Origin: a virus
Reading direction: 5' to 3' (one strand)
IMG/VR virus record: IMGVR_UViG_3300037227_000088
Location: 1-47,498 of that record
DNA length: 47,498 nucleotides
This document shows positions 1 through 8,149 of this stretch, one piece after another. The notes below the pieces were generated by a model. The model saw only the letters and a program-made list of their open reading frames with translations, was not told the origin of the DNA and did no database searches. Positions within the stretch are counted from its first letter, which is position 1; each line of letters begins with the position of its first letter. A program made the position numbers and the translations under genes.

Positions 1-581
1 TGCAGGTCAATGGAGACGCTGCCGCGTTGCTGGGGTTGACCCCAGGAAGCGTGGCTCACGGGCTTGATGCTTGGGGGCGGTTGATTTTAGAACAACCCCT
101 CTACATGTTCACAGACCCGTGGGGGCTGGAGACCGACTTCTACAAGGTTAGGTTGTTCAACACCAACGTTGCCGCTTCCGGTCTCAGCTACACCCCAGTT
201 CCTGGAGCACCGCGTGGTGGCCTTGGTGCGCAGCATCTGATTGAAGGGCACATCCAGTTGTTTGATCTGACTGGTCGACCCGTCGAGAACGTGTTGGTCA
301 GTTTGTACGCGTCCCAGCGGATCTTTCCGCCAGATGGTTGGTCCGGAGAGATGCCCGCCACCGTCAACATCAGGACCGATCGGATGGGCAGGGCCGCCAC
401 CCTACTGGTTCGCGGTGCCCGCCTGACCATGTCGATCTCCGGTACCAATTTGGCGCGTGAGATATTGGTTCCATCGGATGGTCAGTCTTTCGACCTATTG
501 GACCCCGACATCAGTCTGGACAACGACGCATACAAAGTTCAGGTGCCCAACATTTTGGTGGGGGAGCGGCGAAGCCTTTGA
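1..581 (+). CDS. Structural/adhesin protein, 5'-truncated
   Basis: The reading frame is open to the left edge, so this is the C-terminal part of a longer protein; an internal TTG at 27 is not convincing as a start. About 193 residues are visible. The central part (IEGHIQLFDLTGRPVENVLV and what follows, up to a stretch ending in RGARLTMSI) has the pattern of a carboxypeptidase-regulatory-like or Ig-like beta-sandwich: a polar strand, a V/G turn, a 'TDRMGRA' loop and a following strand. The next but one gene has the same kind of domain. Such domains decorate phage tails and baseplates and bind cell-surface carbohydrate; that role is inferred from position in a structural run. The stop overlaps the next start by 4 nt. 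The real start lies outside the window. Confidence 0.7.
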   Translation, partial: QVNGDAAALLGLTPGSVAHGLDAWGRLILEQPLYMFTDPWGLETDFYKVRLFNTNVAASGLSYTPVPGAPRGGLGAQHLIEGHIQLFDLTGRPVENVLVSLYASQRIFPPDGWSGEMPATVNIRTDRMGRAATLLVRGARLTMSISGTNLAREILVPSDGQSFDLLDPDISLDNDAYKVQVPNILVGERRSL

Positions 582-826
582 ACGATACCATCACGATCAT
601 GTGGCACGACGCACGCGATCCAGCTGCCGAAACGGTGTGGCAGCAGGTCGTAGTTCCGTACTGTCGTGGTCGGAAGATCCAGCATTACCTGCAAGAGCAA
701 CAAGGATTGATGTCCAGGAGGATGCGGATGTCTCTTCGTTGTTACTCACAGGGCAGTTGGTCCCGCGTCCGTATGACCCACATTCCCCAAGCTGGCGATG
801 CAATCGCTTTGGTGCCGAGGAACTGA
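578..826 (+). CDS. Small protein, possible ubiquitin-like (beta-grasp) fold
   Basis: 82 residues starting at a TTG that overlaps the previous stop (TTGA), matching the stop/start overlaps used elsewhere here; an in-frame ATG at 599 is the alternative. The C-terminal two thirds read like a ThiS/MoaD/ubiquitin-type fold: a central 'RKIQHYLQEQQGL' helix and a C-terminal strand-turn 'IPQAGDAIALVP', a common closing turn of beta-grasp proteins. There is no C-terminal Gly-Gly, so conjugation is not suggested. It sits between two adhesin-like genes, 1 nt before the next start. Fold assignment is by pattern only; a small tail component is equally possible. Confidence 0.55.
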   Translation: MNDTITIMWHDARDPAAETVWQQVVVPYCRGRKIQHYLQEQQGLMSRRMRMSLRCYSQGSWSRVRMTHIPQAGDAIALVPRN

Positions 827-827
827 C

Positions 828-1709
828 ATGCCGTATCTACCGGTCGACATCTATCTGCTGAATCAAAGTGCTGGCAACGCCCCACTGACTGGCGTGTTGG
901 TCCGCCTACTGGATCGAACCGGCCGGTTGATCTACACGCAAGCGTCTACCGATAGTTTGGGTGTCGCGCACTTTCTCCTGCCCACCGAGCTGTCCCCCTA
1001 CCAGGTGCGTTGCTACAAGCAAGCGGTTGCGTTCAGCAGCCCGGTCAGCATCGACGTGGTGGGCGCGGCTGCCAACCAGTTCAACGTGTACGGTTGCACG
1101 ATCGCACCACCCGTATCCCAAGATCCCCGTATTTGTGTGGCCTACGGGTACTTCAGAGACGGAACAAACAGTCCGTTTGCGGGCTGCACCCTTCATTTCA
1201 TCCCAACGTTCGACCCGTTGATCATCGACGGGTCGGCCGTTTTGAAAGAACGGACGCTCGCCCGCTCCGACGAGGATGGCTATTTGGCGATCGGTCTGAT
1301 CCGTTGTGCCAAGTACGACGTGCTGATCGAGGGGATGGAAGATCAAAACAGAACCATCTACGTGCCCGACCGGCTGAACGTCAATCTACCGGATCTACTG
1401 TTCCCGGTCGTGGATCACGCGGACATGCCTGCTTGGAACGGTAGGTTGGCGATTGGTGAGGAACAGATCATCGTGCCGGTCGTGTGGTCAAGTTCTGGTC
1501 TTCAGTTGTGCGGTACGGCCAGACGAGACGTTCGTTGGAGTTCCAGTGACCCTACCGTCTTCGCCTGTACGGTTCAGCCCGACCAGTTGATTCTAAGGGG
1601 CATGAGCTCAGGTGTCGCGCAGCTTCAAGGCGTTCGCTACGACAATTCAATCATCCGCATTCCCAACACTACAATTGGGGGGCAACCAATAACCGTAACG
1701 GTTTCGTAG
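828..1709 (+). CDS. Structural protein with carboxypeptidase-like and Big2-like domains
   Basis: 293 residues. The ATG at 828 is chosen because it follows a GAGG site at 817-820 and the preceding stop by one base; longer in-frame starts would overlap the previous gene. Residues 1-90 and 100-190 look like two carboxypeptidase-regulatory-like beta-sandwiches ('GVLVRLLDRTGRLIYTQAST', then a second with a 'RSDEDGYLAIGLI' turn). The C-terminal ~100 residues resemble a bacterial Ig-like group 2 domain, with the typical 'WSSSDPTVFACTV' strand and a following 'GMSSGVAQLQGV' strand. Such domain strings are usual in phage tail fibres and baseplate adhesins. No catalytic motif is visible. Inferred role: host-surface binding or tail decoration. 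Confidence 0.75.
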   Translation: MPYLPVDIYLLNQSAGNAPLTGVLVRLLDRTGRLIYTQASTDSLGVAHFLLPTELSPYQVRCYKQAVAFSSPVSIDVVGAAANQFNVYGCTIAPPVSQDPRICVAYGYFRDGTNSPFAGCTLHFIPTFDPLIIDGSAVLKERTLARSDEDGYLAIGLIRCAKYDVLIEGMEDQNRTIYVPDRLNVNLPDLLFPVVDHADMPAWNGRLAIGEEQIIVPVVWSSSGLQLCGTARRDVRWSSSDPTVFACTVQPDQLILRGMSSGVAQLQGVRYDNSIIRIPNTTIGGQPITVTVS

Positions 1710-1715
1710 AGGAAC

Positions 1716-2270
1716 ATGAACCACAAAGAACTGTTCGCAGATGGTTTGTTGATGCGCATCCCAATGGCCGCCATCACCATGGGGATCAATCTGGCGATGG
1801 AACACGTGCCCGAGCAGTACGTGGTTGGCCATCAAGCATTCAAGAGGCTGCACACGTGGATATTCTCGGGAAAGGGGAAGGACAAGCTTATGGTGCTGCG
1901 CTTCACCCTGCACGATGAAGTGGAACGTGCGCGCAAGTTGTTCGTCGCATGGAGCGACGCTAGAGAAAAACAACCACCGGCAATCAACCAGCTGGATGAC
2001 CGAAAAGGTAAGAAAAAGAACAAGCAGTCGGAAGGTGAAGGAATGCAGCCGCTATACGGCTACATGGCGCTTCGTGCGCTTGAATGCGCGGTCAATGCCG
2101 CGATAGGCGGAGACACAGCCGAACTGGTCGACCTGTTGGAGTGCTTGGATGCGGTTCCGTGTGTGGCGGGTGCCGATCCAGGAAAAGTTGAATCGCTGAC
2201 GGCCGTGCTACAATCGTTGAACGACATCTTCGACCAACGGAACTGGAAGGCCATTGTAGAAGCTGCATGA
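1716..2270 (+). CDS. Unknown protein, possible tail assembly helper
   Basis: 184 residues; ATG at 1716 follows 'TAGAGGAAC', a GAGG site about 5 nt upstream. The protein is mainly helical by composition. Residues ~85-112 form a charged linker (DDRKGKKKNKQSEGEG) between two helical halves; the second half has a 'YMALRALECAVNAAIGGDTAELVDLLECL' alpha-helical region (split at several Ala/Leu heptads). It is not recognised. Its stop overlaps the start of the next gene (ATGA), and both lie directly upstream of an 880-residue structural gene, the usual place for tail assembly chaperones; that role is only suggested by position. Confidence 0.7.
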   Translation: MNHKELFADGLLMRIPMAAITMGINLAMEHVPEQYVVGHQAFKRLHTWIFSGKGKDKLMVLRFTLHDEVERARKLFVAWSDAREKQPPAINQLDDRKGKKKNKQSEGEGMQPLYGYMALRALECAVNAAIGGDTAELVDLLECLDAVPCVAGADPGKVESLTAVLQSLNDIFDQRNWKAIVEAA

Positions 2271-2827
2271 GAACCTCCACTGCTCTGAAACTGGTGGACG
2301 AACCAATCGAAGAGAAAGGTGTGGAAGTGGCGGAGCCTGCCGACCGAGATGCAGAATTCGACTTCGACTACTTCCAGTACTATGTGTTGGGGGTCAGAAC
2401 CCTGTGGATTGAGGTGATCCGAAGGGCTGCGTTCGATTGGGTGTTGTATAAGAACAGCCAACGGATGCCCAAACGGTTGCTCGCACAAGATGCCTACAAC
2501 TGGCTGTTTGTGGAGGATCAGGACCACCCCAATTGGGCTGTGCGCGTCAAAACGGACGGCTGCACACTGTCGTCGTTCATTGGCATCTGTGAGGCATTGG
2601 GCCTGGACCCCGACACCATCCGGTTGGGCATCCTGCATCTGACATCCACCAAAATCAAAACGTTGGGCAAGCTACCGATGCGCCGATCTAAAGGCGGATC
2701 CACCGCCGAACACGGCCACGACGATTTGGAATTCAGGATGTCGTGTGCGGCCGACGCCGCCAAGTTCATCCAAGAGATCAAATCGGTCGGTACGTTGTTC
2801 GATGATGGCAAAGATCTGGATTGGTAG
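2267..2827 (+). CDS. Unknown protein upstream of large structural gene
   Basis: 186 residues, starting at an ATG inside the ATGA overlap with the preceding gene, which indicates translational coupling. The N-terminal ~35 residues are acidic and probably disordered. Residues ~40-140 contain a Trp/Phe-rich alpha/beta stretch ('FDYFQYYVLGVRTLWIEVI', 'DAYNWLFVEDQDHPNWAVRV') followed by 'SSFIGICEALGLDPDTIRLGIL', which reads like a helix-turn-helix (EALGLDPDTIRLG), so DNA binding is possible. A poorly conserved basic tail follows. Not a family I can name with certainty. It may be a regulator carried in the late operon or a tail assembly factor. Confidence 0.7.
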   Translation: MRTSTALKLVDEPIEEKGVEVAEPADRDAEFDFDYFQYYVLGVRTLWIEVIRRAAFDWVLYKNSQRMPKRLLAQDAYNWLFVEDQDHPNWAVRVKTDGCTLSSFIGICEALGLDPDTIRLGILHLTSTKIKTLGKLPMRRSKGGSTAEHGHDDLEFRMSCAADAAKFIQEIKSVGTLFDDGKDLDW

Positions 2828-2832
2828 GGCCC

Positions 2833-5475
2833 ATGGGCTACACACAGGACGACATCACGGCGGCGGTCGGACAACTGCTCAACGCAAACATCCGATATCC
2901 AGTAGATCAACAAACGGGCGGCCGGCAGATCGCCACCACGTTCAATGACGTACAGGAGACGGCCGCCGCCACGTTTGTGATGTTTCCGGAGGCCATGCTG
3001 CACGTGGCCGAACTGTCGGCCCGCATGCTCATCACCAGTATGACGTCCTACCAGGCTGGTGTTGTTGCGCTGATCTCGGCAGTGGGGTCGGTCAACCGAC
3101 AGGTAGACGACGCGCAAGCAATAGCTCCGATGGCCAACATGTCGTCGGCGCTGATCGAGTTGGATGGTGTGGTGTCGAATGGGCGGTACAGCGGTCTTCA
3201 ATCAATACCGTCCTATCAACGGTTCATAGCCAACGCGTCCAGTTTCCTGTCGGTAGTGAAACCCGCCATCGTGGTGGGAGGTGACGTCGTTCCATCCAAG
3301 CGGCAGGTTGTGGCCTCGTTGCCCAATCAAGTGGCCGCCCTTCCCGGGGCGTTCTCAACCGTTTGGCACGGCAGCAGGAACTTCGCTGCAGCCGTTTCCA
3401 ACTACCAGTCGCTCAATCTACCGACCGTGTTGGTGCAGAACGTTGTTAGTCGGGCCAACGCTTTGTTGTTGTCACAGCACACCGATATGTCGGGCATGTC
3501 GGTGGAGCAGCAACAAGCGCTCTTGTACGACGCCACGTTGAGCGTGTTGTCCACCAAGGGTTTGTTGGGATTGATGGAGTCGTTCTCTCCTCCACCCGAA
3601 CAGTACGACGAAGTATCGGGGACGATCTACGCGTATGCCGATGCCAACCACCCGGTCGCAACTGTCGGATCGGTCACGGCCTCGTCCGCTGGTCCGTATT
3701 TCTTTCGCTACGGTGTCAGCGATTCGTTGTACGTGCAGATCGACAACAGCCCGACTGCCAACTTCCACATGGTTCTGCCTGCCATCTCGTCCACCTATTT
3801 GGAGGGATCGGTACCGGCCCCCTACGTGTTCGATCTGGGGGATGTGGCGCGTATCGACAACACCATAGCGGGCGACTACACGTTCGCGACCGACCAGAAT
3901 CTGAAGTTCTTGCTCGAAGCCACGGTCAACGGGGTCTACCAAAGCTGGACGATCGATTTCCCTATCGCGGCTGGAGTCCATACGGTCATCGAAGTGTACG
4001 AGGGTCTGTCCGCTTTCATACTGGCGCAGACCAGTAGCACGTCGTTCACCGCCATCACGTTGGTGGGGGCGGTTGCGTTTTCGATCATCAGTACGGTACT
4101 GGGCGCCAACTACAAGATCACCATGTTGGACGGTTCGGCCAACAGTACGCTGGGGTTCCAAACGGGTGCCAGCTCGGTTGGACGCAGTAGAAACGACCAG
4201 CTGCTCGTCACCTACAAGAGTGCGCTGGTCACCACTCCCATCAATTTCATCATCACGTTTCCGACAGGGGCGCAAACGATTGATCAAGCCGTGGCCGTCA
4301 TCAATTCGTCCAGGCCCCCACAGTTGGTCAATCTGCTGCATGCCGAACCGCATCAATACCTGGTTGGTGGCGGCACTAAAACGTTCTGCAGGCTGGTGGT
4401 GGACGACCTATCGGTAGATGCCGACATGGTGGTGACCGGTGCGATAGTGACCGGGCAGGTTCCAAACTCCGGTATCGGTCTGGGCGGAGAGGTCACACAT
4501 TTGCCAATCACAACGCAAAGAACTGCCGATTTCATAAACGCTTTTCCGCCCGCATCGACCGTTCCGCCTCCAACCCCACCACCGAAATTCTCCGACTACG
4601 CGGTAGCCGATGTCGTGACGGATCAAACAGGCAAACAGTATTTGCGCATCTCGTCGAAGAACAAAAACTCGTCTGCCACTGAAGTGCTGTTGCAAGGCAC
4701 GGCCGTGGCTGTGATGTTCGGTCAACCACAAGCTGTGGGGTTGGGCACATCCAAATGGTACCGGATGTCTGACAGCAATCCGGTCATCACCGTAGGAGAC
4801 ATCATCGAATTGCACGACACGGATGTGAATGACGCGACCGTCCAGTCAGTGACCAGTGACGGTCTGCTCTACACCGACTTGCCGATGGAGTTCTATCGGT
4901 CCTATCAGTTTGGCCATGCTGGCGCCTACTATGCGGTAGCGGTAAGAGGGGACAGGAAATCGTTCGAGCAGGTGATCGCCGATGAAACGTTCCAGCAGTT
5001 TCTGTCTAACGATCACAGCTCTTTTTTCAGCAATTTGAACCGATACACCAACATGATGTTGGCGGACAAGAATCCGACAGAAGCAGAGATAAACATTGTG
5101 CTGGGCGAACTGTCCACCCACTTGGCAGAGTTGACCTACGTGATCGCACTGCTGTCAGAGTTCCACGCGTACCCGTGTCCGGCTGTGGATCGTTTGTTCA
5201 AACTTATGAACGAGAAGGGCAGCGATCGGGCGGTCGACACACTGCTGCAGTGCCAGTTCTCGGAGTTCTTCGGTCTCAACGTTGACACAAGTTCCTATGC
5301 CGGTACGGTCATGTCGGGATTGCGCACAGTAGTTCAGCAGGACCTGCCTGTGGCGAAGTTCGATCGCCCCAAAGGCGGTCGTTCCGTTATATCCGCAGCC
5401 GCCAGCGCCGACTACGACTCGGATCTATCTGACGTCGCACCCGACGATAGCAAATACAACATCGACAAAGTCTGA
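2833..5475 (+). CDS. Large structural (tail/baseplate) protein
   Basis: 880 residues from the ATG at 2833; a TTG at 2821 in frame would overlap the preceding gene. The first ~270 residues are helical and rich in Ala, Val and Ser, the next ~400 are beta-rich. Around residues 390-470 is a flagellin/hook-like module with the pattern 'TAITLVGAVAFSIISTVLG' then 'DGSANSTLGFQTG', and near residue 490 'GAQTIDQAVAVINSS'; the same type of module recurs in the baseplate-J-like protein at 12317. The C-terminal ~180 residues are helical again. There is no enzyme motif. Size, composition and position suggest a virion component, probably of tail or baseplate; exact role unknown. Confidence 0.75.
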   Translation: MGYTQDDITAAVGQLLNANIRYPVDQQTGGRQIATTFNDVQETAAATFVMFPEAMLHVAELSARMLITSMTSYQAGVVALISAVGSVNRQVDDAQAIAPMANMSSALIELDGVVSNGRYSGLQSIPSYQRFIANASSFLSVVKPAIVVGGDVVPSKRQVVASLPNQVAALPGAFSTVWHGSRNFAAAVSNYQSLNLPTVLVQNVVSRANALLLSQHTDMSGMSVEQQQALLYDATLSVLSTKGLLGLMESFSPPPEQYDEVSGTIYAYADANHPVATVGSVTASSAGPYFFRYGVSDSLYVQIDNSPTANFHMVLPAISSTYLEGSVPAPYVFDLGDVARIDNTIAGDYTFATDQNLKFLLEATVNGVYQSWTIDFPIAAGVHTVIEVYEGLSAFILAQTSSTSFTAITLVGAVAFSIISTVLGANYKITMLDGSANSTLGFQTGASSVGRSRNDQLLVTYKSALVTTPINFIITFPTGAQTIDQAVAVINSSRPPQLVNLLHAEPHQYLVGGGTKTFCRLVVDDLSVDADMVVTGAIVTGQVPNSGIGLGGEVTHLPITTQRTADFINAFPPASTVPPPTPPPKFSDYAVADVVTDQTGKQYLRISSKNKNSSATEVLLQGTAVAVMFGQPQAVGLGTSKWYRMSDSNPVITVGDIIELHDTDVNDATVQSVTSDGLLYTDLPMEFYRSYQFGHAGAYYAVAVRGDRKSFEQVIADETFQQFLSNDHSSFFSNLNRYTNMMLADKNPTEAEINIVLGELSTHLAELTYVIALLSEFHAYPCPAVDRLFKLMNEKGSDRAVDTLLQCQFSEFFGLNVDTSSYAGTVMSGLRTVVQQDLPVAKFDRPKGGRSVISAAASADYDSDLSDVAPDDSKYNIDKV

Positions 5476-5498
5476 CGGTCAACACAACGGACACAACG

Positions 5499-5528
5499 TT
5501 GACACATCCGAACACATCAAGATAGAAC
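5499..5528 (+). promoter_or_regulatory. Candidate sigma70-type promoter before lysin gene
   Basis: A perfect -35 TTGACA at 5499-5504 is followed after 18 nt by TAGAAC (5523-5528, 4 of 6 matches to TATAAT). It lies in the 142-nt gap after the structural gene and about 90 nt before the lysin start. No experimental support; the weak -10 keeps confidence low. Confidence 0.35.
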
Positions 5529-5617
5529 TGCATCCATCGGCTCCCTGCAGTTTGCCGTCTGGTGTGCTGCCGGATCTTTTTCTTATCGGCGAAATACAAC
5601 AACGAAGGAGCACTACA

Positions 5618-6340
5618 ATGCGAGAACTGATCATCTTATGGATCTTGTCTGCCATGAACGTGATGGCGCCTCCGCATCGACACCACTACGAGGTGTTGGC
5701 CAATGAATCGTACGAACAGGCGGATGCGCGTTATCGCGAGATTGCAGAAGCAATCGTGGATGAGTCGTTTGCGGGCACCCCCGTGTTCGATGGGCGACAT
5801 GCCAGAATCAACACGTCCATGTTGGTCGCCACCATGTTCGTGATGGAGAGTGGACTGCGTCGTGACGTGGACTTGGGGATTGGGTCGGCTCGCTTGCGGC
5901 ATGCCGGTTTGAACGACTTTGGCAGGTCGTGGTGTATGGGGCAGATCATGCTGGGGTACAAACGTATGGTCGACCCAAACGATCCAGACGAGTCGGTCGA
6001 CACCAGCATCAAGACGACACCAGAAGGGTGGACTGGGCCCGAGTTGGTGGCGGACCGTCGAAAGTGTGTTCGCGCCACCATCAACGCGTTGAAGCGTTCA
6101 ATGTCGACTTGTTGGAAGTTGCCGGTTGCCCAGCAGTTGTCGGTCTACGCCGCGGGCAACTGCGAATCGGAAACAGGAAGGAGACTTTCGGAACGTCGCA
6201 TGAATGTGTTTCTGCGCTGGCAAACACGCGATCGTCCCAAATTGGTGGACGAAGATGTGATCAAGGAGTTACGAGATGGAACCATCCCACTGGCAAACTC
6301 GGGAACAGCAACGACAACAACAACGTCAGGAATACTATGA
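5618..6340 (+). CDS. Lysozyme-like/lytic transglycosylase endolysin
   Basis: 240 residues from the ATG at 5618, preceded by AAGGAG at 5605-5610; the longer in-frame start at 5552 has no ribosome site. Residues 4-17 (LIILWILSAMNVMA) are hydrophobic and look like a signal or signal-anchor segment. The core fits the lysozyme/transglycosylase SLT superfamily: catalytic-type Glu77 in 'FVMESGLRRDVD', the 'GRSWCMGQIMLG' strand near residue 105, and a later 'WTGPELVADRRKCVRATI' segment and 'LSVYAAGNC' motif seen in many phage and bacterial members. It would cleave the glycan strand of peptidoglycan, for lysis or for tail penetration. The C-terminal TTTTTT-like Thr tail is unusual; the 3' end overlaps the next gene by 65 nt. 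Confidence 0.8.
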   Translation: MRELIILWILSAMNVMAPPHRHHYEVLANESYEQADARYREIAEAIVDESFAGTPVFDGRHARINTSMLVATMFVMESGLRRDVDLGIGSARLRHAGLNDFGRSWCMGQIMLGYKRMVDPNDPDESVDTSIKTTPEGWTGPELVADRRKCVRATINALKRSMSTCWKLPVAQQLSVYAAGNCESETGRRLSERRMNVFLRWQTRDRPKLVDEDVIKELRDGTIPLANSGTATTTTTSGIL

Positions 6341-6521
6341 GTATCTGCTGGCCTGCTGGTCACAAGAATGCCAACAGGCCGGTATTCAACCTCCCATCTA
6401 TATGCTTTCGGTTACGTGTCACGGCAACGGCATGGTCAGCTACGTGGTAGGAAAAGAGCCGCCCGGCCCCTGCATTCAATTGACCTACCGGTCGGGCGAT
6501 CTGCTTCCCCCACCAGAATGA
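6276..6521 (+). CDS. Small Gln-rich unknown protein
   Basis: 81 residues. The ATG at 6276 has a good AAGGAG at 6263-6268 lying inside the lysin gene, which supports translation despite the 65-nt overlap in another frame. The N-terminus is Gln/Glu-rich and helical (REQQRQQQRQEYYEYLL), followed by a short beta-like region with three Cys (two of them near the helix end). No transmembrane segment or lipobox is seen, so a spanin or holin is not supported. Its place directly after the lysin suggests a lysis-associated role, but this is inference. Confidence 0.65.
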   Translation: MEPSHWQTREQQRQQQRQEYYEYLLACWSQECQQAGIQPPIYMLSVTCHGNGMVSYVVGKEPPGPCIQLTYRSGDLLPPPE

Positions 6522-6549
6522 CGGCCCAGCCGTCACAAAGGAGACGATC

Positions 6550-7845
6550 ATGCACGTTCTAGTGGAACTTCAGGAATTGCTAGCTGTTGTGCGTGCAGCG
6601 ACCGAACTGAAACAAGATGGACCCGAGTACTGCAAACAGCCGACACACGTTTCCATGCGGATCGAGAACGGACTGCTTCGTGTTGAATCGCAGGTGCAGT
6701 GGACCCGAATGGTTGCGTGGTTGCCGGTGGAGGACCTATCCGAGGACACCAGCACGGTGTCGGTGGCGTTGGTGGAGGCCGGCAGGTTGGATCATTTGCT
6801 TGCCCAGCAGTCTAGGCATTCGGTGGAAATAGTACTGACGGGCCACACCCTGCAGGTGGGCCGTGCTGGTTCGTTGCCGCTACAGTTTCCACAGCACATC
6901 GAGCTCTACGGTGACGTTGAGGTCCACCCTATCGCAACTGTCGGTACGGACCTGTTGGGCAAGATCCTGCCGTTGGCCATCGAGTTCATGTCGGGCAGTG
7001 TTGACAAAGAATGCTTTGGCTTGCACGTGGAACCAAGTCCAGATGGACGACCGTATCTGCGATTTTGTGCGACCAATGGGTGCGGCTTGCTGGTCGCGGA
7101 CCTTCAGGAGGGCGTCGGTCATGTTGCCGACGGTTCGGTCATGCCGGACGGTTTGTTTGTGGAACGCCCAACCATCCAGGCGGTGCTTTCTTGTTTGTCC
7201 CTGTGGGACGGCCATCCTGGTGATTGCGAACTGCGCGTTGGCCACCGGTCGCAGTTGGAACCGGTCGTGTGGTTTGATCTAGCTGGTGCGGGCCAAAGGG
7301 TGGCCATCTCCACGACCCAACGGGGCCGTTTCAATAACTACCGTAGCGTTCTCTATGGAAGTGAGCGACCGGGCGTGTTCCTGTGGGCCGACGCACAGGA
7401 GATCAATCAATTGGCGAAAGACGCAATTGTGGCGGGCAAGCAGAAGCGAAAAGGTCACGGTCGAGTGGGATTTCGTTTTCTATACGGACAGGACGGTGCG
7501 CCGTCCGTTCAGGTTGGCTATGCCGTCACTATGAAGGGGGAGGAAAAAGAAACCTGTCAGCACCACCCACTGCCGAGCAGCAAGGTGGCGGTTGTAGGAC
7601 AAGGATTGGCCGAGCCTCGAGACAGCAGGGAAAGCCAACAGACCAACGACTACCCGTCCAGCTACAGGGTCGTTACATTGGACGCCAAATACTTGTTGGC
7701 GATCAGTAGGCAGCGGACCGGCATCCTGACGTTCAAGTTTCATGGATGTGTCGATCCCATCGAAGTCATATCAACAACCGGCCCGGACCGCCTGTATCAT
7801 GTGCTCATGCCGATCAGAAACGGCTTTGGCGCGGAGGAACTGTAG
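6550..7845 (+). CDS. dnaN: DNA polymerase III beta-like sliding clamp
   Basis: 431 residues; ATG at 6550 follows AAGGAG at 6538-6543. The protein shows the DnaN plan of three repeated clamp domains. Residues ~175-185 carry 'FCATNGCGLLVADL', matching the 'ATDGHRLA' strand that begins after the first domain boundary of bacterial clamps. The C-terminus 'TLDAKYLLAISRQ', then 'GILTFKFHGCVDPIEV' and the terminal 'YHVLMPIR' match the closing strands of DnaN ('YVLMPM' type), which form the pocket for client peptides. It is longer than the usual ~365 residues and diverged. It would encircle DNA and hold the phage polymerase at the fork. It lies among lysis and nucleotide genes, far from the polymerase on the other strand. 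Confidence 0.8.
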   Translation: MHVLVELQELLAVVRAATELKQDGPEYCKQPTHVSMRIENGLLRVESQVQWTRMVAWLPVEDLSEDTSTVSVALVEAGRLDHLLAQQSRHSVEIVLTGHTLQVGRAGSLPLQFPQHIELYGDVEVHPIATVGTDLLGKILPLAIEFMSGSVDKECFGLHVEPSPDGRPYLRFCATNGCGLLVADLQEGVGHVADGSVMPDGLFVERPTIQAVLSCLSLWDGHPGDCELRVGHRSQLEPVVWFDLAGAGQRVAISTTQRGRFNNYRSVLYGSERPGVFLWADAQEINQLAKDAIVAGKQKRKGHGRVGFRFLYGQDGAPSVQVGYAVTMKGEEKETCQHHPLPSSKVAVVGQGLAEPRDSRESQQTNDYPSSYRVVTLDAKYLLAISRQRTGILTFKFHGCVDPIEVISTTGPDRLYHVLMPIRNGFGAEEL

Positions 7846-7846
7846 G

Positions 7847-8149
7847 ATGAATCAAGAAACCAAACTGGCGCTTCAGTGCGGCGCCCGCCTCAGGCAGGTC
7901 GTCACCGACATCCTGGGGTTGATCGAGTACGTAGACACGAAACAAAACCATCACGATGCGGTGCTGCAACGGGAGCGGCTTCGTCAGGCTGTTGACGAGG
8001 TCAAGAAGCTGTTGATGGACAACGGGTTGTTCGAACGGGTCTACCCATTGGAGCCGTTCGACAACGAGCAGTTTCGACAGGCTTGTGTCAGGACGTTTGG
8101 CAATTGGATAACCTACGAGGTGCTGGGCAACAAGGAGACGAGCAAATGA
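7847..8149 (+). CDS. Small helical unknown protein
   Basis: 100 residues. The start is the ATG at 7847, preceded by GGAGG at 7833-7837 and overlapping the clamp stop region by one codon spacing; an upstream in-frame start would lie wholly inside dnaN. The sequence is predominantly helical with a charged segment (QRERLRQAVDEVKKLLMDNG). The stop overlaps the thyX start (ATGA), so it is translationally coupled to it. Not recognised; no cysteines or nucleotide-binding motif. Between clamp and thymidylate synthase it may be an accessory to nucleotide metabolism, but nothing in the sequence proves it. Confidence 0.7.
   Translation: MNQETKLALQCGARLRQVVTDILGLIEYVDTKQNHHDAVLQRERLRQAVDEVKKLLMDNGLFERVYPLEPFDNEQFRQACVRTFGNWITYEVLGNKETSK

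Noticed and set aside
3472-4356. 294-codon open frame on the - strand inside the 2833 gene
   Set aside because: Arg/Asp-rich shadow content, no start signal, wholly antisense to a convincing gene. The same applies to 12659-13552, 21930-22787 and 23657-24373.
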